From NCBI RefSeq assembly GCF_003112775.1, contig NZ_BFCH01000048.1:181946-245945 (forward strand): DNA of 64,000 bases, read 5' to 3'. This document shows, one piece after another, positions 1-8,942 of this stretch. The stretch is from Mycobacterium montefiorense. GTDB taxonomy: Bacteria > Actinomycetota > Actinomycetes > Mycobacteriales > Mycobacteriaceae. The notes under the pieces are model-generated. The model worked only from the letters and a program-made list of their open reading frames with translations. It made no database searches and was not told where the DNA came from. Numbering within the stretch: position 1 is the first letter of the stretch; each line of letters opens with the position of its first letter. A program made the position numbers and the translations under genes.

Positions 1-942
1 TGGGCCCAAGACACCGGCGCGATGCAGAGCTACGCATCGTCTTCCGCGTCAGCGACCCGACTGGAACCACTCTCCTCGCCGCCGTCGAACACCAGCTCCA
101 GCGGAGCCGCGGATCAAGCCGCCGCGGTCAACGCGGCCGCCGACACCGCCGCGGGCGATGCGCAGGGTGCCGTGTCGTCGCTTCAGCAGACCTTCGCCGC
201 GGTGCCCGGCGCGCTGACCACCCTCGCGGCCCCGGACGTGGGCTTCCCGGGGTTTGGCGGGCGGGACCTGCTAGGCCTGCTCGCCGACCTCAGCGCGGTT
301 TTTCTCGATCCTGAATTCGGGGCAACCAGCCTTGGTGTCGACACCGCACTGGGGACCACAGCTCTTCCCTACGACGTGGGCGGTTACTACACCGGTGTGC
401 ACACCGACGACATCGTCAGCGGCTGGGCGGGCGTACAGACCTGGCCCGGCAACCTACCCGCACCGCCGGCGTCATTTCCGGTGCTCACCAATCCGGCGTC
501 GATGGTTACCGGAGGTTTCAACCAAGCGAATCCGATCGGGCGGTTGTCGGTCCCGCCGGCATGGTCGGCCGCGGCCCCCGAGCTACGCGCCCTGGCGACG
601 GCGCTCCCGGCTGCGACCGCGGGCGCTGCCGCGCAAGCAACCGGCTCCAGCGCGGGAAGTCTCTTCAGCCAGATGGCGCTGGCGAGCATGGCCGGGCGTG
701 CCATGGCCGGCACCGGCGGAGGTGGTGGCGCCGGACGCCAGGAGCGGATCGGGTTGCCCGGGCGTAAGTCGAAGGACGCACCGCCGGCCGAGGCAGCCGA
801 GGTGCCGCCGATTCCAGTGGGCGGCCCGATCACCAGCATCGCCGCCGAGCTCCGTGAGTTGGCCTCGCTGCGTGACGCGGGGATTCTCACCCAAGACGAA
901 TTCGTCGAGCAAAAGCAGCGCCTGCTGCCTCGTGATCCGTAG
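1..942 (+). CDS. PPE family protein (PPE-SVP subfamily) with C-terminal SHOCT domain, 5' truncated by window edge
   Basis: The reading frame is already open at base 1: the first residues WAQD.GAMQSYA match the end of the conserved PPE domain, so the real start lies outside the window. A Gly/Ala/Pro-rich middle follows. The GRLSVPPAW motif near residue 180 of the fragment is the Gx2SVPx2W signature of the PPE-SVP subfamily. The last 30 or so residues (ELRELASLRDAGILTQDEF...) form a SHOCT-type short C-terminal helix pair. PPE proteins are surface or secreted proteins exported by ESX systems, usually with a PE partner and an EspG chaperone. A SHOCT tail on a PPE protein is uncommon. The stop is TAG at 940-942. 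Specific role unknown. Confidence 0.9.
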   Translation, partial: WAQDTGAMQSYASSSASATRLEPLSSPPSNTSSSGAADQAAAVNAAADTAAGDAQGAVSSLQQTFAAVPGALTTLAAPDVGFPGFGGRDLLGLLADLSAVFLDPEFGATSLGVDTALGTTALPYDVGGYYTGVHTDDIVSGWAGVQTWPGNLPAPPASFPVLTNPASMVTGGFNQANPIGRLSVPPAWSAAAPELRALATALPAATAGAAAQATGSSAGSLFSQMALASMAGRAMAGTGGGGGAGRQERIGLPGRKSKDAPPAEAAEVPPIPVGGPITSIAAELRELASLRDAGILTQDEFVEQKQRLLPRDP

Positions 943-954
943 CGCCAGACCTCG

Positions 955-1845
955 CTAGTCGCCCAAATGCGCGCTGGCGTCGTGTAATTCATGGCGGCGC
1001 AATGCCATTGGCGTGACGGACAGGACATCGCCGCCTTCGACCACTGCCCGGGTGATCGGCGTGAGTGCCTGGAACAGCGCCTCGGCCTCGTCGTCGCTGA
1101 GCGCCTCGAGCGCCAACAGGCCGAGCGCGTCGGTGCTCGATTCGACGTGGTCCTTGAGGTCGCGGCCGGCCGCGGTGAGCGAGCCGTCGGAGTCCAGCAG
1201 CCCACGCTTGGCCAGCCGTTGTTCGTGGTGATGCCATTCGGTGTCGTCGTAGTCGCGGGTGCGCGCGATGTAGTCCCGCGGGACGCAGTCGGCCGCGGCG
1301 TGCAACACGTTGGACTCCCGGCCCGAGATGCCGGCGGCGGTCAAGACCGCCGCGTGGCCATCGCCGCGCTGCTCACGCAACAGCGTGGTGGCGTGCCACA
1401 GCGCGGCCAGCGGATCGTCCGGCCACGGCAGCGCACGGTTGGCGGCGAACAGCGGTCGCCCGTCGACGTTGGCCCCGCGCGCAGCCTTTGCAGCTAATTC
1501 CGCTGCGGCACTGACGTTTTCATCTTCTTTCAAGCCGTAACGGCGCAGCGCCGCGACCGCCGAGGGCTGGCGGGTCCGCAACGCAGCCTCCGGACCGGCG
1601 ATCTGCCACGCCGCCGGCAGAGCCTTAGCGACGCGTTGGGGGGCAAAGTTGTGAAAGATTGCGGTCACCAGCTCCGGCGGTGCCATTCCCAGCGGGGCGG
1701 ACCGGGCCGCGAAGTAGCCCATCCAGAAACCTCGGTACCCCAGCTCGTCGAGTGCCGCCCGCGCCTCCGGCGCGAAGTATGTCACCGCATGCACCGGCTC
1801 GAAGCGATCATAGAAGCGTCGCGCCAGCTCTGGTTTTCTGCGCAC
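955..1845 (-). CDS. SCO6745-like conserved protein (putative HTH_67 family)
   Basis: This 296-residue protein is soluble, alpha-helical and Ala-rich, with no signal peptide or membrane segment. It resembles the actinobacterial SCO6745 family, characterised by a conserved FEPVHAVTYF.PEA start and a C-terminal winged-helix-like part containing LTAAGRDLKDHVE. The frame stays open upstream into tRNA-Leu, but no protein can start inside the tRNA. I chose the GTG at 1843-1845, giving VRRKPELARRFYDRFEP, which is where family conservation begins. It converges with the PPE gene, with a 12-base gap between stops. No biochemical function is established, and a DNA-binding role is only inferred from the family name. 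Confidence 0.75.
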   Translation of the reverse strand: MRRKPELARRFYDRFEPVHAVTYFAPEARAALDELGYRGFWMGYFAARSAPLGMAPPELVTAIFHNFAPQRVAKALPAAWQIAGPEAALRTRQPSAVAALRRYGLKEDENVSAAAELAAKAARGANVDGRPLFAANRALPWPDDPLAALWHATTLLREQRGDGHAAVLTAAGISGRESNVLHAAADCVPRDYIARTRDYDDTEWHHHEQRLAKRGLLDSDGSLTAAGRDLKDHVESSTDALGLLALEALSDDEAEALFQALTPITRAVVEGGDVLSVTPMALRRHELHDASAHLGD

Positions 1846-1965
1846 GCCTGCAGTTAAGCACCGCGGCCGGGCGCGGCCAATCCCGGTCCCGTGGATGGGA
1901 ATTAACGAAGGCCACGACCCCTCGTAGAGTTCGTGGCATTGCGGCTGCGGTTCACCGAACCCGCC

Positions 1966-2051
1966 TGGTGGGCGAAGGGGGACTTGAACCCCCACGTCCC
2001 GAAGGACACTGGCACCTGAAGCCAGCGCGTCTGCCATTCCGCCACTCGCCC
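1966..2051 (-). tRNA. tRNA-Leu (anticodon CAG)
   Basis: The complement strand folds as a class II tRNA. The acceptor GGGCGAG pairs with TTCGCCC, the anticodon loop contains TTCAGGT (anticodon CAG), the variable arm GTCCTTCGGGAC is long as expected for Leu, and the T-arm is GGGGG-TTCAAGT-CCCCC. A 3' CCA is encoded (bases 1966-1968 on this strand). It lies upstream of fhaA on the opposite strand. Confidence 0.96.
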
Positions 2052-2305
2052 GGGGAAACAACCGATGGACCATATCACTGTATAGCCATTCGCCCTAACC
2101 GCGCCCACGGCCGACGGAGCCCGCTCAGTGCCCGCCCACCTCGTACTCGGACCGGCCTTGACCTGCATAGATGCAATTCTCAGGATTCTCACGGTGCCGC
2201 AGCGTCGCGGTGTCCCGATACCATGCATGAGTGATACGACAGGCGGGCGAATCGTTTGCCTTGCGCCGGCGATACACCGCGACAGGTGCGGGCGAGCGCT
2301 GAGGC

Positions 2306-3973
2306 ATGGGTAGCCAACGGGGGCTCGCGGCACGGATCGAGCGCAGGCTCGAGTCGACCGTCGGCGACACATTTGCGCGAATGTTCGGCGGATCCATTGT
2401 CCCGCAAGAGGTTGAGGCGCTGTTACGCCGCGAAGCCGAGGACGGCCTGCGGCCGCTTCGGGGAAATCACCTTTTGGCGCCCAACGAATACGTCATTACC
2501 CTCGGTATGCACGACTTCGAGAAGGTGGGCACCGATCCGGATCTGACGTCGGTCGCTTTCGCTAGATACCTGGCCGACTATATCCATGAACAGGGGTGGG
2601 AAACGTATGGTGATGTCGTCGTTCGGTTTGAGCAGTTGCCGAACCTGCATACCGGACAGTTTCGCGCCCGCGGTGCTGTCAACCCCGATGTCGAGCCCCG
2701 CCCGACGGTTAACGATCCCGCCCGGCCACAATCAAACCAGGCGTTCAGCGGAGAACCAGGAGTACCACCAATGACTGACAACTCGAGCTACCGCGGTCAG
2801 GGGCAGGGGCGTCCCGGCGACGAGTACTACGACGAGCGGTACGCGCGTCCGCAAGATGATCAGCGCGGCGGCCAGGAGCCGCAGGGCGGACCCGACGCGC
2901 GCGGCGGCTACCCGCCGCAGGGCGGCGGCTACCAACCACCTCGGCCTGCTGACCAGGGTGGCTACCAAGAACAGCGCGGGGGCTACCCCGAGCAGGGTGG
3001 CTATCCGCAGCAGGGTGGCGGCTACCCCGAGCAAGGCGGTTATCCGCAGCAGGGTGGATACCCCGGCCAGGGCGGCTACCAAGACCAGGGTCGCGGCTAC
3101 CCCGACCAGGGGCAAGGCGGCTACCCGCCGTCGTATGAGCAGCGTCCGCCAGCCGGCGGTGGCCACGGCGGCCCGGGATACGACCAGGGTGGCCAGGGTT
3201 ACGACCAGGGCTACCGCCAGGGCGGCGGCTACGGCCAGCCCGGCGGCGGTCAACAGGGCGGCGGCCAGCAGGGCTACGGCGGCGGCTACGCAGAGTACGG
3301 TCGCGGGCCTGCTCGTCCCGAGGAGAGCGGCGGCTACCCGCCGGCCCAGGGCGCGCCCGAACAGCAACGCCCGTCCTACCCCGACCAGGGCGGCGGATAC
3401 GACCAGGGTTATCAGCAGGGCGGTCAGGGTTACGGCCAGCAGGAGTACGGCGGCGGGGACTACACCCAATACGCGGAGAACGTTCCGGCCGGTGGATATG
3501 GCCCTCAGGGCGGCGGTGCGTACCCCGAGACCGCTCACCGCGACTACGAGTACGGGCAGCAGCAGGCCGAGTACGCGCCGCAGCCCGAGTACGGGCAGCA
3601 GCCTGAGTACGGGCAGCAGGCGGACTACGGCCAACAGGGCGGCGGTGGATACGGCGGTTACGGGCAGGGCGGTCATGGCGCTGCCGGAACTGCGGTCACG
3701 CTGCAGCTCGACGACGGCAGCGGCCGGACCTACCAGCTGCGCGAAGGTTCCAACATTGTCGGTCGCGGACAAGACGCCCAATTCCGGCTGCCCGACACTG
3801 GGGTGTCGCGCCGCCACCTGGAAATCCGCTGGGACGGACAGGTTGCGCTGTTATCCGACCTCAACTCCACGAACGGCACGACCGTGAACAACGCGCCGAT
3901 ACAGGAGTGGCAGTTGGCCGATGGCGACGTGATCCGTTTGGGCCACTCGGAGATCATCGTTCGGATCCACTGA
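2306..3973 (+). CDS. fhaA: FHA domain protein FhaA
   Basis: This 555-residue phosphothreonine-binding scaffold has three parts. Residues 1-120 form the DUF3662 domain (MGSQRGLAARIERRLE...). Residues about 190-465 form a long disordered tract rich in Gly, Tyr, Gln and Pro. Residues about 470-555 form the FHA domain, with the signature GRG...SRRHLEI and NSTNGT. In M. tuberculosis and M. smegmatis FhaA binds the phosphorylated pseudokinase tail of MviN/MurJ and is itself a PknA/PknB substrate, restraining peptidoglycan synthesis at poles and septum. Both its kinases and MurJ are in this window. The ATG at 2306 fits the conserved N-terminus. Its gene stands 109 bases upstream of fhaB and may be transcribed with it. 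Confidence 0.96.
   Translation: MGSQRGLAARIERRLESTVGDTFARMFGGSIVPQEVEALLRREAEDGLRPLRGNHLLAPNEYVITLGMHDFEKVGTDPDLTSVAFARYLADYIHEQGWETYGDVVVRFEQLPNLHTGQFRARGAVNPDVEPRPTVNDPARPQSNQAFSGEPGVPPMTDNSSYRGQGQGRPGDEYYDERYARPQDDQRGGQEPQGGPDARGGYPPQGGGYQPPRPADQGGYQEQRGGYPEQGGYPQQGGGYPEQGGYPQQGGYPGQGGYQDQGRGYPDQGQGGYPPSYEQRPPAGGGHGGPGYDQGGQGYDQGYRQGGGYGQPGGGQQGGGQQGYGGGYAEYGRGPARPEESGGYPPAQGAPEQQRPSYPDQGGGYDQGYQQGGQGYGQQEYGGGDYTQYAENVPAGGYGPQGGGAYPETAHRDYEYGQQQAEYAPQPEYGQQPEYGQQADYGQQGGGGYGGYGQGGHGAAGTAVTLQLDDGSGRTYQLREGSNIVGRGQDAQFRLPDTGVSRRHLEIRWDGQVALLSDLNSTNGTTVNNAPIQEWQLADGDVIRLGHSEIIVRIH
2880..3660 (+). repeat. Degenerate in-frame coding repeats in fhaA (Gly-Tyr-Pro-Gln units)
   Basis: About 780 bases are built of imperfect 12-30-base units encoding variants of QGGYP, EQGGYPQQ, DQGGY and later EYGQQ. 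Neighbouring copies differ at third positions, so this is an old protein repeat tract rather than a recent DNA expansion. It forms the low-complexity linker between the DUF3662 and FHA domains. Repeat number is likely to vary between strains and can mislead assembly. Confidence 0.85.
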
Positions 3974-4082
3974 ACGCACCGGGCACAAGCTGCCGTGCTT
4001 CGCCCCGCGTCGACCGCCCTCCAAGTATCGTGACGTTGCTTGGTTTCACGAGGTGCGGCGCCAGGACGGAAAGGACGCCCAG

Positions 4083-4550
4083 ATGCAGGGACTGGTACTG
4101 CAGCTGACGCGTGCCGGATTCTTAATGCTGTTATGGGTATTCATCTGGTCTGTTCTCCGGATCTTGAAAACTGACATCTACGCACCAACCGGTGCGGTCA
4201 TGGTGCGCCGAGGTTTGGTGTTGCGCGGCACGTTGCTGCCATCCCGCCAGCGTCGCCATGCCGCCCGCTATCTGGTGGTGACCGAGGGGGCGTTGGCAGG
4301 TGCACGCATCACGCTCAGCGGGCAGCCTGTGTTGATCGGACGTGCCGACGACTCGACGCTGGTGCTGACCGACGACTATGCCTCGACGCGGCATGCCCGG
4401 CTGTCTCAGCGCGGCTCGGAATGGTACGTCGAGGATCTAGGATCGACCAACGGCACTTACCTTGACAGGGCGAAGGTGACCACTGCGGTACGAGTTCCAA
4501 TCGGAACGCCGATCCGGATCGGCAAGACGGCAATCGAGTTGCGCCCGTGA
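4083..4550 (+). CDS. fhaB: FHA domain membrane protein FhaB (FipA)
   Basis: This 155-residue protein has one N-terminal membrane segment (residues about 8-26, LMLLWVFIWSVLRIL) and a C-terminal FHA domain (residues about 80-155) with LIGRADDSTLVL, STRHARL and STNGTYL. In M. tuberculosis FhaB/FipA is phosphorylated by PknA and links FtsZ and FtsQ at the septum, notably under oxidative stress. An in-frame codon 30 bases upstream could also initiate, but the ATG at 4083 begins the conserved MQGLVLQLTRAG and has GGAAAGGA just upstream. It overlaps pstP by four bases (GTGA), so it is the first gene of the overlapping run ending at pknB. Confidence 0.95.
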   Translation: MQGLVLQLTRAGFLMLLWVFIWSVLRILKTDIYAPTGAVMVRRGLVLRGTLLPSRQRRHAARYLVVTEGALAGARITLSGQPVLIGRADDSTLVLTDDYASTRHARLSQRGSEWYVEDLGSTNGTYLDRAKVTTAVRVPIGTPIRIGKTAIELRP

Positions 4551-6061
4551 CCCTGGTTCTGCGATATGCCGCCCGCAGCGATCGCGGCCTGGTACGCGCC
4601 AACAACGAAGACTCGGTCTATGCCGGCGCGCGGCTTCTGGCCCTGGCCGACGGCATGGGCGGCCACGCCGCCGGTGAGGTGGCCTCCCAGCTGGTGATCG
4701 CCGCGCTGGCTCACCTCGACGACGACGAGCCCGGTGGCGACCTGCTCGCCAAGCTCGATTCGGCTGTGCGCTCCGGTAACTCAGCCATCGCCGCACAAGT
4801 GGAGATGGAGCCCGACCTCGAGGGAATGGGCACCACGCTGACCGCAATCCTGTTCGCGGGCAACCGTCTTGGATTGGTGCACATCGGAGACTCGCGTGGT
4901 TACCTGATGCGCGATGGCGAGCTGGCCCAGATCACCAAGGACGACACCTTCGTCCAAACCTTGGTCGACGAGGGACGGATTACGAAAGAAGAGGCCCACA
5001 GCCACCCGCAGCGATCGCTGATCATGCGGGCGCTGACCGGCCACGAGGTCGAGCCCACCTTGACCATGCGCGAAGCGCGCGCCGGCGATCGCTACCTGCT
5101 CTGCTCGGACGGGCTGTCCGATCCAGTCAGCGACGAAACTATCGCCGAGGCCCTGCAGATTCCCGATGTCGCCGAAAGTGCTTACCGTCTAATCGAATTG
5201 GCGTTGCGCGGCGGCGGTCCCGACAATGTGACGGTCGTGGTCGCCGATGTCGTCGACTACGACTACGGCCAGACCCAGCCGATTCTGGCCGGTGCGGTAT
5301 CCGGCGAAGAAGACCACTTGACGCTGCCCAACACCTCGGCGGGCCGGGCTTCTGCCATCGGGCCCCGTAAAGAGGCTGCTAAACGCGTTGTGCAACAAGA
5401 GGAACCGGCTACCCGGGCGCGGTGGGCATGGCGGCGGACGTTCATGGTCGTCACTCTGGTGGTACTGCTCGCGCTCACCGGCCTTGCCATCGGGCGGGGC
5501 ATCATTCGCAGCAACTACTACGTCGCCGAACACAACGGCATGGTGTCAATCATGAAGGGGATTCAAGGGTCGCTGCTGGGCATGTCCCTGCACGAGCCTT
5601 ACTTGGTGGGCTGTCTCAACGCGCGCAACGACTTATCGATCATCAGCTACAGCCAAGCCGGTGGTCACCTGGACTGCCGGCTGATGCAATTGGGAGACCT
5701 GCGCCCTGCCGCACGCGCGCAGGTACTGGCCGGGCTTCCCGCCGGGACTCTCGATGAGGCCGAATCACAGTTGAAGGAATTGTCGGCCAACAACTTGCTG
5801 CCGCCCTGCCCACCGCCACGGGCGACCTCACCGCCCGGGTCTTTGACCCCGGCGACCAGCGGCACGACACCGCCGAGCGCCACAGCGCCCCCCACTCCTT
5901 CCAGCGGCCCCCCGGCCAACAGCACCGCACCGAGCACCACCCCCGCAAGCACCCCTCCAGCAGCGCCGGCGCCGACGTCGCCCGCGACCACCACTCAGAC
6001 GGTGACTGCGCTCCCGCCACTCCCACCTCAGCCGGGCATCGACTGCCGGGCGGCTGCATGA
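4547..6061 (+). CDS. pstP: Serine/threonine phosphatase PstP (PP2C family)
   Basis: This 504-residue protein is the single PP2C-type phosphatase opposing PknA and PknB. Residues 1-240 are catalytic, with metal-binding motifs NEDS, ADGMGGH, GDSRGYLM, LCSDGLSD and GGPDNVT all present. One transmembrane segment lies at about 297-318, followed by an extracytoplasmic domain and a Pro/Thr/Ser-rich tail rich in TPP and TTP. It dephosphorylates the kinases and targets such as CwlM. The GTG start at 4547 overlaps the fhaB stop, and the gene overlaps rodA by ATGA, so translational coupling is likely along the operon. Confidence 0.97.
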   Translation: MTLVLRYAARSDRGLVRANNEDSVYAGARLLALADGMGGHAAGEVASQLVIAALAHLDDDEPGGDLLAKLDSAVRSGNSAIAAQVEMEPDLEGMGTTLTAILFAGNRLGLVHIGDSRGYLMRDGELAQITKDDTFVQTLVDEGRITKEEAHSHPQRSLIMRALTGHEVEPTLTMREARAGDRYLLCSDGLSDPVSDETIAEALQIPDVAESAYRLIELALRGGGPDNVTVVVADVVDYDYGQTQPILAGAVSGEEDHLTLPNTSAGRASAIGPRKEAAKRVVQQEEPATRARWAWRRTFMVVTLVVLLALTGLAIGRGIIRSNYYVAEHNGMVSIMKGIQGSLLGMSLHEPYLVGCLNARNDLSIISYSQAGGHLDCRLMQLGDLRPAARAQVLAGLPAGTLDEAESQLKELSANNLLPPCPPPRATSPPGSLTPATSGTTPPSATAPPTPSSGPPANSTAPSTTPASTPPAAPAPTSPATTTQTVTALPPLPPQPGIDCRAAA

Positions 6062-7467
6062 CCACTCAGGTCCAGCCCCCGGTCGCGGTCACGCCGCCGC
6101 TGCCTACTCGGCGCAACTCCGAGCTGCTGCTGTTGTGCTTCGCCGCGGTGATCACCGTCGCCGCGTTGCTGATCGTCGACGCCAACCAGGGCCGCGGTCT
6201 GCGTTGGGGCCTGACCGGCTACGCGCTGGCCTTCCTTGCCGTGTTCGGCAGTGCACACCTGGCCATTAGGCGCTTTGCGCCCTATACCGACCCGCTGCTG
6301 CTGCCAATGGTGGCGCTGCTCAACGGACTTGGCTTGGTCATGATCCACCGGCTCGACCTTGTCGGTAACGAGCTCAGCGGTCGACATCATCCCAGCGCGA
6401 CCCAGCAGCTGCTGTGGACCTTGGTCAGTGTTGCCGCATTCGCGCTCGTGGTCACCTTCCTCAAAGACCACCGACAACTCGCGCGCTACGGCTACATCTT
6501 CGGCCTTACCGGACTGGTCTTCTTGGCAATCCCGGCCCTGCTGCCGTCGTCGCTGTCCGAGCAGAACGGCGCTAAGATCTGGATTCGCCTGCCGGGCTTC
6601 TCAATTCAGCCCGCCGAGTTCTCCAAGATTCTGCTGCTGATCTTCTTCTCCGCGGTGCTGGTCGCCAAACGCGGCTTGTTCACCAGCGTCGGCAAGCATC
6701 TGATGGGCATGACGCTGCCGCGCCCGCGAGACCTCGCGCCGCTATTGGCGGCCTGGGTGATCTCGATCGGCGTCATGGTCTTCGAAAAGGACCTCGGCAC
6801 TTCGCTACTGCTCTACGCGTCGTTTCTGGTGGTGGTCTATCTGGCCACCCAGCGCTTCAGTTGGGTGGTCATCGGGCTGGCTTTATTCGGCGCGGGAAGC
6901 GTTGCCGCATACTACATTTTCGCGCATGTACGTGTTCGCGTGCAGATGTGGTGGGATCCGTTCTCCGACCCCGACGGCAGCGGCTACCAAATCGTGCAAT
7001 CGCTGTTCAGCTTTGCCACCGGAGGCATCTTCGGCACCGGGCTAGGCAACGGTCAGCCCGATACTGTGCCGGCCGCGTCCACCGACTTCATCATCGCGGC
7101 GTTCGGCGAAGAGCTCGGATTGGTCGGGTTGGCCAGCCTCCTGATGCTGTACACCATCGTCATCGTCCGGGGCCTGCGCACCGCGATCGCGACACGCGAC
7201 AGCTTCGGCAAGCTGCTGGCCGCGGGTCTGGCGTCGACACTGGCGATCCAACTGTTCATCGTCGTCGGCGGCGTCACCCAGCTCATTCCCCTGACCGGAC
7301 TGACCACACCATGGATGTCCTACGGCGGATCCTCGCTACTGGCGAACTACATACTGTTGGCCATCCTGGCGCGCATCTCGCATAGCGCCCGGCGCCCGCT
7401 GCGAGACCGCGCCCGCGCCACGGCGCCGATCGCGGCAGCCGGCACCGAGGTGATTGAGCGGGTATGA
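6058..7467 (+). CDS. rodA: SEDS peptidoglycan glycosyltransferase RodA (FtsW/RodA family)
   Basis: This 469-residue polytopic inner-membrane protein has about ten to twelve hydrophobic segments throughout. The SEDS-family signatures are visible: NGAKIWIRLPGFSIQPAEFSK near the centre, the WWDPFSDPDGSGYQIVQSL loop and a C-terminal PWMSYGGSSLLANY motif. SEDS proteins polymerise lipid II into glycan strands and work with a class B PBP, here the adjacent pbpA. It overlaps pstP (ATGA) and pbpA (ATGA). Its length equals that of M. tuberculosis RodA. Confidence 0.96.
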   Translation: MTTQVQPPVAVTPPLPTRRNSELLLLCFAAVITVAALLIVDANQGRGLRWGLTGYALAFLAVFGSAHLAIRRFAPYTDPLLLPMVALLNGLGLVMIHRLDLVGNELSGRHHPSATQQLLWTLVSVAAFALVVTFLKDHRQLARYGYIFGLTGLVFLAIPALLPSSLSEQNGAKIWIRLPGFSIQPAEFSKILLLIFFSAVLVAKRGLFTSVGKHLMGMTLPRPRDLAPLLAAWVISIGVMVFEKDLGTSLLLYASFLVVVYLATQRFSWVVIGLALFGAGSVAAYYIFAHVRVRVQMWWDPFSDPDGSGYQIVQSLFSFATGGIFGTGLGNGQPDTVPAASTDFIIAAFGEELGLVGLASLLMLYTIVIVRGLRTAIATRDSFGKLLAAGLASTLAIQLFIVVGGVTQLIPLTGLTTPWMSYGGSSLLANYILLAILARISHSARRPLRDRARATAPIAAAGTEVIERV

Positions 7468-8942
7468 ACACCTCACTCCGTCGCATCTCGGTGACCGTGA
7501 TGGCCTTGATCGTCCTGCTGCTTCTCAACGCCACCATGACGCAGGTATTCGCCGCCGACGGGCTGCGAGCCGACCCACGCAACCAGCGGGTCCTCCTCGA
7601 CGAATACTCGCGCCAGCGCGGCCAGATCATCGCGGGCGGCCAGCTGCTGGCCTACTCGGTGGCCACCGACAGCCGATTCCGTTTCCTGCGGGTGTACCCT
7701 AACCCCGCGGTGTACGCGCCGCTGACCGGCTTCTATTCGTTGCGGTATTCCAGTTCCGGTTTGGAACGAGCTGAAGACTCACTGCTGAACGGCTCCGACG
7801 AGCGGCTGTTCGGGCGGCGGCTGGCCGACTTCTTCACCGGCCGCGATCCGCGCGGTGGCAACGTCGACACCACGATCAACCCGCGTATGCAGCAGGCCGG
7901 CTGGGACGCGATGCAGCAGGGTTGCGGCGGGCCGCCGTGCAAGGGCGCGGTGGTGGCGCTGGAGCCGTCCACCGGCAAAATTCTGGCCATGGTGTCGTCG
8001 CCGTCTTATGACCCCAACCTGCTGTCCTCGCACGATCCCGAGGTGCAGGCGGTGGCGTGGCAGCGACTGCGCGACGACCCGGACAGCCCGCTCACCAACC
8101 GTGCGATCTCAGAGACCTACCCACCCGGTTCGACCTTCAAGGTGATCACCACCGCGGCAGCGCTGCAGGCCGGCGCCACCGACAACGAGCAGTTGACGGC
8201 CGCGCCCACGATCCCCCTGCCCAACAGCACGGCCACTCTGCAGAACTACGGCGGCACCCCGTGCGGCGACCAGCCAACCGTGTCGCTGAGCCAAGCCTTC
8301 GCCAAGTCGTGCAACACCGCATTTGTCCAGCTAGGCATGCTCACCGGGGCCCAAGCCCTGCGCAGCATGGCGCATTCGTTCGGACTGGACAGCAGCCCGA
8401 GTGTGATTCCGCTGCAGGTCGCCGAATCGACGGTTGGGATAATCGCGGATGCCGCCGCTCTCGGGATGACCAGCATCGGGCAGAAGGACGTGGCGCTGAC
8501 CCCGCTGCAGAACGCGCAGATCGCCGCCACCATCGCGGACGGCGGCGTGACGATGCAGCCGTACCTGGTCGAAAGCGTCAAAGGACCGGACTTGGCCAAC
8601 ATCAGCACAACAGCGCCCTATCAGCAACGTCGCGCGGTATCGCCGCAGATCGCCGCTAAGCTGACAGAGCTCATGGTCGGCGCCGAGAAGGCCGCGCAGC
8701 AGAAAGGGGCCATTCCCGGCGTGCAGATCGCATCAAAAACCGGTACCGCAGAGCATGGCACCGACCCGCGCAACACACCGCCGCACGCGTGGTACATCGC
8801 ATTCGCGCCCGCGCAGGCGCCCAAGGTCGCCGTGGCCGTCCTCGTGGAGAATGGTGCCGGCCGCCTTTCCGCGACCGGCGGTGCGCTCGCCGCACCGATC
8901 GGGCGGGCCGTCATCCAGTCCGCACTGCAGGGGGGCCCATGA
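7464..8942 (+). CDS. pbpA: Class B penicillin-binding protein PbpA
   Basis: This 492-residue transpeptidase is anchored by an N-terminal hydrophobic segment (residues about 8-26). The penicilloyl-serine motif STFK is at about residue 223, SCN lies in KSCNTAF about 60 residues on, and KTG occurs in SKTGTAEHG. The non-catalytic N-terminal domain contains RGQIIAGG, typical of class B PBPs. It cross-links septal peptidoglycan and is a PknB substrate in mycobacteria. Its partner SEDS polymerase rodA is immediately upstream. The stop overlaps the pknA start (ATGA). Confidence 0.96.
   Translation: MNTSLRRISVTVMALIVLLLLNATMTQVFAADGLRADPRNQRVLLDEYSRQRGQIIAGGQLLAYSVATDSRFRFLRVYPNPAVYAPLTGFYSLRYSSSGLERAEDSLLNGSDERLFGRRLADFFTGRDPRGGNVDTTINPRMQQAGWDAMQQGCGGPPCKGAVVALEPSTGKILAMVSSPSYDPNLLSSHDPEVQAVAWQRLRDDPDSPLTNRAISETYPPGSTFKVITTAAALQAGATDNEQLTAAPTIPLPNSTATLQNYGGTPCGDQPTVSLSQAFAKSCNTAFVQLGMLTGAQALRSMAHSFGLDSSPSVIPLQVAESTVGIIADAAALGMTSIGQKDVALTPLQNAQIAATIADGGVTMQPYLVESVKGPDLANISTTAPYQQRRAVSPQIAAKLTELMVGAEKAAQQKGAIPGVQIASKTGTAEHGTDPRNTPPHAWYIAFAPAQAPKVAVAVLVENGAGRLSATGGALAAPIGRAVIQSALQGGP

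Noticed and set aside
1846..2073. N-terminal extension of the SCO6745-like gene through tRNA-Leu
   Set aside because: It would translate the tRNA and flanking DNA; homology begins only at GTG 1845.
2880..3660. Direct repeats in fhaA considered as a CRISPR-like array
   Set aside because: Units are in frame, degenerate at third positions and lack unique spacers; they encode a low-complexity linker.
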